Positions 54,588-63,141 of a stretch of DNA of 64,000 nt are shown here, in pieces. Under the pieces are notes generated by a model. That model did no database searches. It was not told the origin of the DNA and saw only the letters and a program-made list of their open reading frames with translations. The position numbers and the translations under genes are program-made. Each line of letters begins with the position of its first letter. The stretch's first letter is position 1. Source of the stretch: Lacicoccus qingdaonensis. Lineage in GTDB: Bacteria; Bacillota; Bacilli; Staphylococcales; Salinicoccaceae. Location of the stretch: the NCBI RefSeq assembly GCF_900101075.1, contig NZ_FNFY01000009.1, positions 20,145 to 84,144 of the forward strand, in the 5' to 3' direction.

Positions 54588-55357
54588 TGGATTGGAAACT
54601 GACAAAATCCTTATACATCATTGTGTTCCTCCTGATGAATGTTGCGCTCATCTATATGTATTTGAATGAACGGCAGGAATCCGTCGAGGAAATTCAGGAA
54701 TCGCCGGATGTTTTGAGTACGACGGATATCGATATGAGTAATATCGAAAAGTATGAACCGGTCGAAATGAACGTATTGACCGGTGCCGTCCAGGATTTCT
54801 CAGATGAAGATAATCAGAATTCCGAAGTGGACGAAGATACTGTATCAGGAACAAAAATTACAGAAGAATTTGAAGAAGACGGTCCATCAATGACGGAACA
54901 GACACTTCAAACCTATATAGACGAGAATGTTTACAGAGGGCATGATTACCAGTATGATAATGTAATGAGCACTTCGGACCAGGTGATTTTCAACCAGTTA
55001 TACGAAAACTTTCCAATCTTCAATCATGAAACTGCGAGAATCATATTCCATGGTGAAGGCAGCCAGGTGAATTCCATGGAACAGACGCGATTGATGAATT
55101 TGGAAGAAAATGAATACACACTGAGTCTGACGGCGAAATCACCGAAAGAAATCGTTGAAGAATTGTATGAGCGTGAAAGTATTTCTTCAACGGCGGTCAT
55201 CAATGCAGCGAGACTCGGTTATTACATCATTCTGACCGAAGAAAATAATGCCATACTAAGACCGAAATGGGAAATGCATGTTACAGATCAGGATATATCC
55301 AAAACGATTTATGTAGATGCAACAACAGATTCAGGTGAAATAATTGAAAGTGAGTGA
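54587..55357 (+). CDS. walI: WalI (YycI), regulator of WalK
   Basis: A 256-residue protein with one N-terminal membrane segment (WKLTKSLYIIVFLLMNVALIYMYL) and an extracellular YycI domain. It forms a complex with WalH and WalK. The acidic 35-110 segment is more charged than in Staphylococcus, in line with the other surface proteins here. Confidence 0.9.
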   Translation: MDWKLTKSLYIIVFLLMNVALIYMYLNERQESVEEIQESPDVLSTTDIDMSNIEKYEPVEMNVLTGAVQDFSDEDNQNSEVDEDTVSGTKITEEFEEDGPSMTEQTLQTYIDENVYRGHDYQYDNVMSTSDQVIFNQLYENFPIFNHETARIIFHGEGSQVNSMEQTRLMNLEENEYTLSLTAKSPKEIVEELYERESISSTAVINAARLGYYIILTEENNAILRPKWEMHVTDQDISKTIYVDATTDSGEIIESE

Positions 55358-55362
55358 GTAGC

Positions 55363-56151
55363 ATGAGAATGAGCGTGTTGGCCAGTGGGTCTTCGGGCAA
55401 CAGTACTTATATCGAAACAGAAAAAGGCAGCCTGCTCATCGATGTAGGGCTTACGTGCAAAAGGATAGAAGAAGGATTGAACCATATCGGAACATCCTTG
55501 AAAAATATTGATGCAATTTTGATTACCCATGAGCATTCAGACCATATAAAAGGGTTGAAAGTCATTGCGAAAAGATATGATATTCCAATTTTTGCGAATG
55601 CGCAGACATGGCAGCAGCTGGACAGAAAAAATATAGAAGTGCCGGGAGAACAGCGGTTCCACTTCAATCCGATGGAGACGAAAGAAATCGTCGGCATGGA
55701 TATTCAGTCATTCAACGTATCGCATGATGCGATCGACCCGCAGTTCTACACCCTTATGAGAGACAATAAAAAACTCTCCGTCATTACAGATACAGGTTAT
55801 GTATCAGATCAGATGAAAGGCATCATCAAAGAAAGTGACTGCTTCATCTTTGAAAGTAACCACGATGTGGATATGCTCAGAATGGGCAGATACCCATGGG
55901 TGACGAAGCAGCGTATACTTTCCGATGTCGGCCACGTATCGAACGAAGATGCAGCACATGCGATGCGGGATGTGATTACTGCCAATACTAAACGCATCTA
56001 TCTGAGCCACCTCAGTCTGGATAACAATATAAAAGAACTGGCAAAAATGAGTGTCGAACAGGTATTGAATCAATATAACATCGATACGAAAAATGAGATT
56101 CAGCTGTATCACACCGATAAAGATACACCGACAGAAATATATACAATTTAA
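55363..56151 (+). CDS. walJ: WalJ (YycJ), metallo-beta-lactamase-fold exonuclease
   Basis: A 262-residue MBL-fold protein. It starts MRMSVLASGSSGNSTYIE, with the metal motif ITHEHSDHIKGL and later metal ligands in NVSHDAID, ITDTGYVSD, ESNHD and SHLSLDN. YycJ has DNA exonuclease activity in Bacillus and links to mismatch repair. ATG at 55363 fits the family N-terminus; a GTG nine bases upstream is less likely. Confidence 0.94.
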   Translation: MRMSVLASGSSGNSTYIETEKGSLLIDVGLTCKRIEEGLNHIGTSLKNIDAILITHEHSDHIKGLKVIAKRYDIPIFANAQTWQQLDRKNIEVPGEQRFHFNPMETKEIVGMDIQSFNVSHDAIDPQFYTLMRDNKKLSVITDTGYVSDQMKGIIKESDCFIFESNHDVDMLRMGRYPWVTKQRILSDVGHVSNEDAAHAMRDVITANTKRIYLSHLSLDNNIKELAKMSVEQVLNQYNIDTKNEIQLYHTDKDTPTEIYTI

Positions 56152-56152
56152 G

Positions 56153-56185
56153 TTATGCACAACTGTGGATAAATTTTGTGGATAA
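56153..56185. other. DnaA-box pair plus variant after walJ
   Basis: TGTGGATAA at 56164-56172 and 56177-56185, with the one-change form TTATGCACA at 56153-56161. This is 30.7 kb from the dnaA stop. Confidence 0.8.
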
Positions 56186-56210
56186 CTGTGGAAAACATTA
56201 TACAAAAAAT

Positions 56211-56245
56211 GAGCTGTGTCTCTTAATGAAGATGCAGCTCTTTTT
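56211..56245 (+). terminator. Terminator of the wal operon
   Basis: GAGCTG pairs with CAGCTC around an 18-nt loop, followed by five T. Confidence 0.7.
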
Positions 56246-56271
56246 GTTTGCCTGATATTTATTTTATGTGC

Positions 56272-56354
56272 TATAAGCGTGAGATTTTCAGGTGAGTGAC
56301 AGCATCTGACTGACCTCCGCATTATAAGCGTTAAAATTTCAACCGGGTGACAGC
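56272..56354. repeat. Array D: two 51-bp periods, keywords TATAAGCGT and GTGACAGC
   Basis: TATAAGCGT starts at 56272 and 56323; GTGACAGC starts at 56296 and 56347. Both step by exactly 51 bp, with gaps of 24 and 27 bp, the same as array B. The two keywords are not inverted copies of each other here. The rest of the 56355-56450 gap shows nothing further. Confidence 0.75.
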
Positions 56355-56451
56355 TTCAAATCCCCCATCACGACCTCCTGCAGTCGGGTTTCCTGCATCC
56401 CACACTTTCATACAGACTGTATCGCATCATATAAAATGCATGAATGAATAG

Positions 56452-56524
56452 TTATCCACACTTTGTAATATACTTTGTGGATAACATGTATTTATTGTGA
56501 ATAATTTGGTAAAATTGTGGATAA
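56452..56524. other. Four-box DnaA cluster before phnA
   Basis: TTATCCACA at 56452-56460, TGTGGATAA at 56476-56484, the variant TGTGAATAA at 56496-56504 and TGTGGATAA at 56516-56524. The last three lie 20 bp apart, close to two helical turns. Confidence 0.85.
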
Positions 56525-56561
56525 GCAAGGTGATTATCTTGAATACTGGAGGAAATTTTAA

Positions 56562-56909
56562 ATGACGACATTACCGAATTGTCCAAATTGTAATTCAGAA
56601 TATACTTATGAAGACAGCGGCCTGTTAATCTGCCCGATGTGTGCCCATGAATGGACGAAAGCCTCGGAGCTTGAAGAACAGGCAGCCGCCCTCGTCAAAG
56701 ATGTGAATGGCAATGTTTTGAATGACGGTGATAATGTTGCGATCGTTAAAGATTTGAAAATAAAAGGCTCTTCGAACGTTATCAAGTAGGGAACGAAAGT
56801 TAAAGGGATTAGAATCGTTGACCCTGAAGATGGTCATGATTTAGATTGTAAAGTACCCGGCTTCGGGAAGATGGCTTTAAAATCATCTGTAGTGAAAAAA
56901 ATAGATTAA
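56562..56909 (+). pseudogene. phnA: phnA (YjdM-type zinc-ribbon protein), interrupted by one TAG
   Basis: Reading on through TAG at 56787-56789 gives a PhnA protein of normal length: zinc ribbon [11 protein letters not shown] ... CPMCAHEW, then [31 protein letters not shown], the stop, and [11 protein letters not shown] ... [16 protein letters not shown]. Homologues have a residue such as Val or Gln at the stop; CAG to TAG would be one change. The 3' part keeps its sequence, so the mutation is recent, or the codon is read through. PhnA is not itself a C-P lyase; its role is unclear. Confidence 0.85.
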
Positions 56910-56936
56910 TCAATACTAAAGTTATGGAGTGGGAGT

Positions 56937-57617
56937 ATGACTAAAATATTAGTTGCGGATGACGATCCAAATATCTTGAAATTCATCACAATCAATTTAA
57001 CGGAGGCCGGCTTCGAAGTCATCGGTGCAACAGACGGCAGGGATGCGCTCAGAAAGCTTGAAAATGAAGTGTGTCAGCTCGCGGTTGTGGATATCATGAT
57101 GCCGTATATGGACGGATTGTCTTTGATTAAAGAGATGCGTAAAACATTGGATATCCCAATCATCATATTGACCGCCAAAGGCCAGATTGATGATAAGGAA
57201 AAAGGATTTGAAGCAGGCACTGATGATTACTTAGTCAAACCATTTGAAGCAAAAGAACTTTTATTCAGAATCGAAGCACTGCTCAGACGTTATAATATCG
57301 ATACGGACAAACAGGTGATTCAAGTCGGCGATGTCCATATAGATATTGATAGATATGTAGTGACGGTGAATAAAAAAACATTGAAACTGCCGTTGAAGGA
57401 ATTTGAATTATTACAGGCACTCGCCACCCACCCGGATCAGGTGTTCACCCGTGAACAGCTGATAGACAGCATATGGGGCATTGATTTTGAAGGGGACAAC
57501 CGCACGGTGGATGTCCATATAAAAAGACTCCGTACACGTTTCAACAATTTGACCGATGCGATTAAATTTACGACTGTCAGAGGTGTCGGCTATACATTGG
57601 AGACGGTGGACACATGA
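56937..57617 (+). CDS. hssR: Heme-response regulator HssR-like (OmpR family)
   Basis: A 226-residue OmpR-type regulator: receiver domain with Asp in CQLAVVDIMMPYMDG and Lys in DDYLVKPF, and a winged-helix domain ending FTTVRGVGYTLETVDT. Named by combination: length, partner kinase sequence, the hrtBA genes downstream and the HssR-type direct repeat at 59026-59045. In Staphylococcus aureus HssR activates hrtAB when heme is toxic. Overlaps hssS by 4 bp. Confidence 0.85.
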   Translation: MTKILVADDDPNILKFITINLTEAGFEVIGATDGRDALRKLENEVCQLAVVDIMMPYMDGLSLIKEMRKTLDIPIIILTAKGQIDDKEKGFEAGTDDYLVKPFEAKELLFRIEALLRRYNIDTDKQVIQVGDVHIDIDRYVVTVNKKTLKLPLKEFELLQALATHPDQVFTREQLIDSIWGIDFEGDNRTVDVHIKRLRTRFNNLTDAIKFTTVRGVGYTLETVDT

Positions 57618-59008
57618 AGTTGAGATCGCTGTACTCAAAATTTGCTGCGACCACCATCGGCATTATGATTGTGAGTTTCCTGTTTGCGTTTTTTATTTCC
57701 AATACTTATTACCAGCATTATCTGAAACCTGACAATGATGCGAAAAATACTGAAATAGCACAAAATATTTCAAGTTTCATAGAAGCGAATCCTGAAATGG
57801 ATATCAGTGATTACTTGACCAGTGTGGCGGATGCCGGCTATCAGTTCTATTTGGCGGACGGTGATGCAGATGGCCGCTTTTACGGTGCCGACTTCAGGGA
57901 GACTGACCTTTCAGACAGTACGGTTGAAAGTGTGCAGAACGGCAATGTGTACCACGGTATGCTGGAGTTCCCGCGGGAAACTTTCGTGACCGGCTTTTTT
58001 GCGAATGAACTGGAAAATACGATCGGGGTGCCGGTGGAAACTGAAGACGGCACACACGCCCTATTTATGAGACCGGACATATCAATGTTATTCAATGAAA
58101 TGCATCTGCTGTTCGGCTGGCTGCTGATACTGACGATTGTCATCAGCATCATTCTCGTTCTGATCAGCACGAAATATCTGGTGAACCCGGTGACCAGACT
58201 GAACAAAGCGACCGACACACTGGCCAAAGGCGATTACAATGTCAGTGATCTGAATACGAACCGGAATGATGAAATCGGCCAGCTGTCGAACAGTTTTGTG
58301 CATATGGCTGAAAAGATCGAACAGAATGAAGAGATGAGGAAAGATTTTATTTCCAACATCTCTCATGATATTCAGTCTCCCCTCTCCAATATCAAAGGAT
58401 ATAATGAATTGCTGAAAACGGCTGATCTGAGTCCGGAAGATGAGAAAGAGTACTATAATATCATCGACCAGGAAGCGGCCAGAATCAGTACGATGACGAA
58501 TCAGCTTTTGATGCTGTCGTCATTGGACCAGGAAGCGCATGCTTTAAACATTTCAGAGTACCGGATCGATAAACAGATCGAGCGGCTGATCCATTCATAT
58601 GAATGGAAGATAAACCAAAATGACATGATGTTGTCCTATGATCTGCCTGAAGTGAGAATCTTTGCAGATGAAACGATGCTCAATATGGTATGGGACAATC
58701 TGATCTCAAATGCGGTCAAATATAACAGCGAAGCGGGCAATATTGATATTACCTTATCTGAAGCTGACGGATGGATAACTGTCAAAATCTCAGATACAGG
58801 CATCGGATTGTCTGAAGAGGAGAAGAATCATATATTTGACCGCTTTTACAGAGTGGACTCATCCAGAACATCGAGTGTTAAAGGTTCCGGCCTGGGTCTG
58901 TCGATCGTTCACGAAATCATCCAGCGGCATGACGGCACGGTTAAAGCGGCGTCCGAAATCGGAACAGGCACGACATTTATCGTTGAATTACCAAAAAATC
59001 ATAAATAA
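57614..59008 (+). CDS. hssS: Heme sensor histidine kinase HssS-like
   Basis: A 464-residue kinase: TM1 (about 10-32), extracellular sensor domain (about 33-160), TM2 (about 162-185), HAMP (NPVTRLNKATDTLAKGDY), HisKA with phospho-His in ISHDIQSPLSNIKGYNELL (the HDIQSPLSNIKGY wording is typical of HssS) and HATPase with DNLISNAVKYN, DTGIGLS and GSGLGLSIV. It senses heme-related membrane stress and phosphorylates HssR. Confidence 0.87.
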   Translation: MKLRSLYSKFAATTIGIMIVSFLFAFFISNTYYQHYLKPDNDAKNTEIAQNISSFIEANPEMDISDYLTSVADAGYQFYLADGDADGRFYGADFRETDLSDSTVESVQNGNVYHGMLEFPRETFVTGFFANELENTIGVPVETEDGTHALFMRPDISMLFNEMHLLFGWLLILTIVISIILVLISTKYLVNPVTRLNKATDTLAKGDYNVSDLNTNRNDEIGQLSNSFVHMAEKIEQNEEMRKDFISNISHDIQSPLSNIKGYNELLKTADLSPEDEKEYYNIIDQEAARISTMTNQLLMLSSLDQEAHALNISEYRIDKQIERLIHSYEWKINQNDMMLSYDLPEVRIFADETMLNMVWDNLISNAVKYNSEAGNIDITLSEADGWITVKISDTGIGLSEEEKNHIFDRFYRVDSSRTSSVKGSGLGLSIVHEIIQRHDGTVKAASEIGTGTTFIVELPKNHK

Positions 59009-59025
59009 ATAAAAAAGTCCTCCTT

Positions 59026-59045
59026 GTTCATTCTGCGTTCATATT
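59026..59045 (+). promoter_or_regulatory. HssR-type direct repeat (operator of the hrt operon)
   Basis: GTTCATTCT-GC-GTTCATATT matches the published HssR target GTTCATATT-N2-GTTCATATT, with two changes in the first half. It lies 47 bp before the COX1-like gene, with a possible -10 TATGAA at 59058. It places that gene and hrtBA under HssR. Confidence 0.85.
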
Positions 59046-59092
59046 CGAAGTAGAGAGTATGAATTACAGATGAAACAGGGAGGATTTTTTAA

Positions 59093-59482
59093 ATGAATAA
59101 ACCAGTTAAATTATTATTAGTTTTTGCAGGAATATACGGATTACTCGGTACAATCATGGGCGCTCATATGGCAGGTTCAGGTTCATACGCACTCAGACCG
59201 ATACACGCCCACGTACTTGTCGTCGGATGGCTCAGTTTATTTTCATGGTCGGTATTTTATCAGGCATTTGATGTGAAATATAATGCGTTGTCGAAGTTCC
59301 ATGTGTGGACGGCAATCATCGGTACAACAGGATTGATACTCGGTATGTTCATCAATAATGTTGACTCACTCGGACTTCCGGATGTCGTGACATTGATCGC
59401 ATATATCGGCGGCGGTGTCATACTGTTACTCAGCTTCGCGGCATTCTTCGTACAAACGGTATTATATAAATCTGATAAATAA
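59093..59482 (+). CDS. Small COX1-like membrane protein, first gene of the heme-stress operon
   Basis: A 129-residue protein with four membrane segments (about 5-25, 38-60, 68-88, 98-122). Conserved-looking His residues are in MGAHMAG and RPIHAHVLVVGWLSLFSWSVFYQ, the latter resembling the heme-ligand helices of heme-copper oxidase subunit I. It lies between the HssR box and hrtB, 15 bp before hrtB, so it should be induced by heme. S. aureus has no gene here as far as I know. Heme binding or transfer to HrtB is a reasonable inference. A strong GGGAGG site precedes the ATG. Confidence 0.75.
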   Translation: MNKPVKLLLVFAGIYGLLGTIMGAHMAGSGSYALRPIHAHVLVVGWLSLFSWSVFYQAFDVKYNALSKFHVWTAIIGTTGLILGMFINNVDSLGLPDVVTLIAYIGGGVILLLSFAAFFVQTVLYKSDK

Positions 59483-59497
59483 AGGACGGTGTGACCA

Positions 59498-60526
59498 TTG
59501 AAAATGGCATGGAAAGAAATGATGAAGTACAAGACAAGATATTTGATTCTCGGCTCTATTATATTTTTAATCAGCTTTTTAACGTTGATTATTTCAGGCC
59601 TGGCGAATGGCTTGTCCTTCGATAATGCGTCCCTGGTCAAAAATATGCCTGAGGGCACATATTATATGGAAAGTAAAGCTGAAGAGCAGTATAACTTTTC
59701 AGAGATCAGTGACAGTCAGCGGGAAACAATAGAAAATAGCCACGGTGATGCGGTCTTCATGTCAATCCAGATGGGAGAACTTGAAGACGAGGATGGACAG
59801 AAACACGGTATTACCTACGTTACGGCAACAGATAATGAATTTTTCCCTGATGTGGAAAAAGGAGAACTTATTTTAGATGAATCGATACAGGAAGACGGCA
59901 TCGAAGCGGGAGATGAATTATCTACCAATTTGATGGATGATTCGTTTACTGTGAGAGACTTTGCAAAACAGGAGAAATTCAGCCACTCGGCCGTCGCCTT
60001 CATCCATCCGGATGATTTCATGAATATGTACCAGTCAGAGAAATATCAGCTGGCATTTACAGAAGATGAGGAAGAAGATATCGATGAGATGTCAGCATTC
60101 AACCAGAACCAGTTTTTAAATACGATTCCGAGTTATTCTGCAGAGATGTTATCACTGAATATGATTATCGCATTCTTGTTCGTCATCAGCGGGATGTTAT
60201 TCGCAATTTTCTTCTACATGATCAACGTTCAGAAACTCGGCACTTACGGCATATTAAAGGCTGTCGGTGTAAAAACCATTACGCTGCTCAGACTGATGTG
60301 GGTGCAGATGATACTCATCACTTTAATATCACTCGTCATTGCCATATCCTTGAGCCAGTTGATTACACTGGTATTGCCTGAAGAAATGCCGTATCAGCTG
60401 GCGCTTGAAACGTCGGCAATCATGGCTGCCGGATTCTTTATTATCGGATTTATCGGAGCGACATTGTCCGGAGTCCAGATCAGTAAAGTGGAACCGATGG
60501 AAGCAATCAATCAGGGAGGTGCATAA
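59498..60526 (+). CDS. hrtB: Heme efflux permease HrtB-like
   Basis: A 342-residue FtsX-type permease: TM1 (about 16-38), a large extracellular domain (about 40-215) and three C-terminal membrane segments (about 220-335) ending VEPMEAINQGGA. MKMAWKEMMKYKTRY corresponds to the N-terminus of S. aureus HrtB. With HrtA it removes heme from the membrane. TTG at 59498 is chosen because of that match; ATG two codons later is possible. Confidence 0.87.
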   Translation: MKMAWKEMMKYKTRYLILGSIIFLISFLTLIISGLANGLSFDNASLVKNMPEGTYYMESKAEEQYNFSEISDSQRETIENSHGDAVFMSIQMGELEDEDGQKHGITYVTATDNEFFPDVEKGELILDESIQEDGIEAGDELSTNLMDDSFTVRDFAKQEKFSHSAVAFIHPDDFMNMYQSEKYQLAFTEDEEEDIDEMSAFNQNQFLNTIPSYSAEMLSLNMIIAFLFVISGMLFAIFFYMINVQKLGTYGILKAVGVKTITLLRLMWVQMILITLISLVIAISLSQLITLVLPEEMPYQLALETSAIMAAGFFIIGFIGATLSGVQISKVEPMEAINQGGA

Positions 60527-60527
60527 T

Positions 60528-61205
60528 ATGTCATCACTACAGATCAAAGAATTGGAAAAGTCATTTAAGATCGGCAGAAATGAAGAAAAGATTTTAAAAA
60601 GCATCGATTTTGAACTTGAAGAAGGTAAAATCACTGCGCTCGTCGGCACTTCAGGCTCTGGTAAGAGCACACTTTTAACAATCGCAGCAGGCCTTCAAAA
60701 ATCAAGCGGCGGTAAAATAAAATTCAATGATAAAGATTTGACTGACATGAGCAGCAGCAAAGTGAGGGATGTCAGAGCAAAAGAATTCGGCTTCGTCTTC
60801 CAGCATGCCCATCTCGTGCCGTTCCTGTCAGTGAAAGATCAGCTGAACCTGATGATCGATACTGCTGAATTGAAATGGCGCAAAAAAGAAAAGCAGCAGC
60901 GTATACAGGATATACTGGAAACCGTGGATATGTGGAAACACAGAGACAGCGACCCGGACCAGTTATCAGGCGGAGAAAAACAGCGTGTCGCAATCGCAAG
61001 AGCAATCATTCATGAACCGAAACTTCTCTTTGCAGATGAACCGACGGCAAGTCTGGACTCCAAGCGTTCAGTGGAAGTCATGGAATTGATACGCAGTTTG
61101 TCAATAGAGAGAAACATCACCGTACTGATGGTGACCCATGATGAAGATATGCTGGTGTATGCAGACCGGACTGTTGAAATGAAAGACGGTAAAATTGAAA
61201 AATAA
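60528..61205 (+). CDS. hrtA: Heme efflux ABC ATPase HrtA-like
   Basis: A 225-residue ATPase of the MacB/LolD type. Walker A is GTSGSGKSTLL, signature LSGGEKQRVAIARA, Walker B KLLFADEPTASLD, H-loop MVTHDEDM. ATG at 60528 with GGGAGG upstream starts just after the hrtB stop. It powers HrtB. Confidence 0.9.
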   Translation: MSSLQIKELEKSFKIGRNEEKILKSIDFELEEGKITALVGTSGSGKSTLLTIAAGLQKSSGGKIKFNDKDLTDMSSSKVRDVRAKEFGFVFQHAHLVPFLSVKDQLNLMIDTAELKWRKKEKQQRIQDILETVDMWKHRDSDPDQLSGGEKQRVAIARAIIHEPKLLFADEPTASLDSKRSVEVMELIRSLSIERNITVLMVTHDEDMLVYADRTVEMKDGKIEK

Positions 61206-61209
61206 ATTT

Positions 61210-61254
61210 TTATCCACATAAAACTGTGCATAACTTGTTGATAACTGTGGATAA
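61210..61254. other. Four-box DnaA cluster after hrtA, helically phased
   Basis: TTATCCACA at 61210-61218, TGTGCATAA at 61225-61233, TGTTGATAA at 61236-61244 and TGTGGATAA at 61246-61254. The last three start 11 and 10 bp apart, one helical turn each. Confidence 0.75.
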
Positions 61255-61274
61255 CTATGAATAATCAGTAGATA

Positions 61275-61318
61275 AAAAATGAGTGAGAACCTGAATAATA
61301 GGGTTTTCACTCATTTTT
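61275..61318 (+). terminator. Terminator of the hrt operon
   Basis: AAAAATGAGTGA and AACC pair with GGGTT and CACTCATTTTT, with a T run. Confidence 0.85.
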
Positions 61319-61348
61319 ATGTTTTAATATACCGCTTCGCTGAATACG

Positions 61349-61474
61349 ATGCTTGAAGTCATACTCATTGCAGGCGGTGTTGCAGTTGGACTGCTGTTTG
61401 CAGATCAGCTGGCGAAGATGTTCATTCATAAAAATAAGAACTATGCGGATGCCAGAGCGAGGAAAGTCAATTGA
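61349..61474 (+). CDS. Possible 41-residue membrane peptide or gene remnant
   Basis: An ATG-initiated frame of 41 codons with one membrane segment (VILIAGGVAVGLLFADQLAKM) and a basic tail. It has no clear ribosome site and the frame stays open upstream for only eight codons. It lies between the hrt terminator and the damaged symporter gene. It may be the 3' end of a lost gene or a real small protein. Confidence 0.3.
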   Translation: MLEVILIAGGVAVGLLFADQLAKMFIHKNKNYADARARKVN

Positions 61475-61568
61475 TATAGGATATACTACTTTATGAAAAG
61501 TTGGTTAATTTATCATATAACAGGGAAAAGGATAGAAAAATGAGAACCCAAAAGGAGATGTGAAAAGA

Positions 61569-62981
61569 ATGAGTCCTGAACAGATAGGGTTTGCATTGAT
61601 ATACTTAGGGATTTTTCTTTAGATAGGTAAATGGATCAGGATGCACTCTGAATGGATGCAGAACTTGTTCCTTCCCGCTTCGGTCATCGGCGGGTTTCTG
61701 GCATTGATTCTTGGACCGGAGGCACTGGGTCTGCTTCTTAGGAATTTTACCGGAGACGACTCATTTTGGGCGAACGGCTTTGTGACAGAAGAAATTATGG
61801 AAGTATGGTCAGAACTGCCGGGTCTTTTAATCAACGTCGTGTTTGCCACCCTGTTCATCGGTACGGTCCTGCCAAACTTGCAGAGGGTCTGGGATGTTGG
61901 TGGACCGCAGCTCGCTTTCGGCTGGACGCTCGGCTGGGGACAGTATGTCATCGGTCTGCTGCTGGCGATGCTTATACTGGTGCCTTTCTATGATATGCCG
62001 GTTTGGGTCGGAACGCTTATTGAAATCGGTTTTGAAGGCGGACACGGCACTGCTGCCGGCCTGCAGGGCACTTTTGAGGAACTCGGGTTCCCTGAAGCAT
62101 ACGACCTTGCTATCGGCCTTGCGACAGTCGGTATTTTAACGGGTGTCATTGTGGGTATTGCATTCGTCAACTGGGGTGTACGAAAGAAACATGCAAAGGT
62201 CATCAAGGATGTAGAAGGTATGTCAGCCATTCAAAAATCAGGTGTTGTTGAGCCTGACAGCCGTGGAGATGCCGGAAAATTGACAGTCAGACCCGAATCG
62301 ATTGATACATTGAGTTTCCACTTCACTATAGTCGGTGTGTCCATTCTTGTAGGCTATATCATACTGCAGAGCATCACCTGGCTCGAGATGACTTTATTCG
62401 GCTCTGATTTTATGACGTATGTACCATTGTTCCCGCTGGCGATGATTGGCGGTCTCATTGTACAAGTCTTCGTCAGCAGGTTCGATAAATTGAAACTGAT
62501 TGACAGGGAGACCGTTATCAGAATCCAGGGCTTTTCTCTTGATTTCCTGATTGTGAGTGCAATCGCGACTGTTTCGCTACAAGTCATCGGCGAATATCTA
62601 GTACCATTTCTGATACTGGCTGCCGGCGGAATCATGTGGAATGTGATCGGGTTCTTCGTATTCGGCCCGTGGATGCTGCCGGATTATTGGCTGGAAAGAG
62701 CGGTCGGTGATTTCGGGCAATCCACAGGTGTAACCGCAACCGGTCTGATGCTGATACGTGTGGCCGACCCTGAGATGAAATCACCTGCAGTCGAAGGTTT
62801 CGGTTATAAGCAACTTGTTTTTGAACCGTTCCTTGGCGGCGGTCTCGTCACAGCATTATCCGCCCCGCTCGTATTCATGTGGGGACCATGGCCATTCCTT
62901 ATCTTCTCATCTGTCATGCTGCTGATCGGTTTACTTGCCGGACTGCTCTACTTCGGTAAAAGAAAACCAAAGTATGATTAA
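61569..62981 (+). pseudogene. Second GltS-type (ESS) symporter gene with a TAG at codon 18
   Basis: From ATG at 61569 (MSPEQIGFALIYLGIFL), TAG at 61620-61622 interrupts the first membrane segment, and the frame continues as IGKWIRMHSEWMQNLFLPASVIGG through 62981. The rest is intact, with the family hallmarks ASVIGGFLALILGPEAL and FEGGHGTAAGLQGTFEELGFPEA. Total length would be 470 codons. A shorter product from ATG at 61641 (446 residues) would lack the first segment. It is probably inactive, or made by read-through. Confidence 0.75.
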
Positions 62982-63009
62982 TCATTAAAAAAAGAATATA
63001 TTAAATGCA

Positions 63010-63053
63010 CAAGGACGCTCCCCGGGTCGATGAGATAAATCCGGAGAGCGTTC
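63010..63053 (+). terminator. Terminator after the second symporter
   Basis: GGACGCTCCCCGG pairs with CCGGAGAGCGTTC around a 15-nt loop. Confidence 0.7.
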
Positions 63054-63141
63054 AATTTATTTTGGAAAAAGCATGGTAAAATAAAAAATGATATAACATG
63101 ACTGGATAGATGGCAGTCGATGAACGGAAGGACGATGAGCA

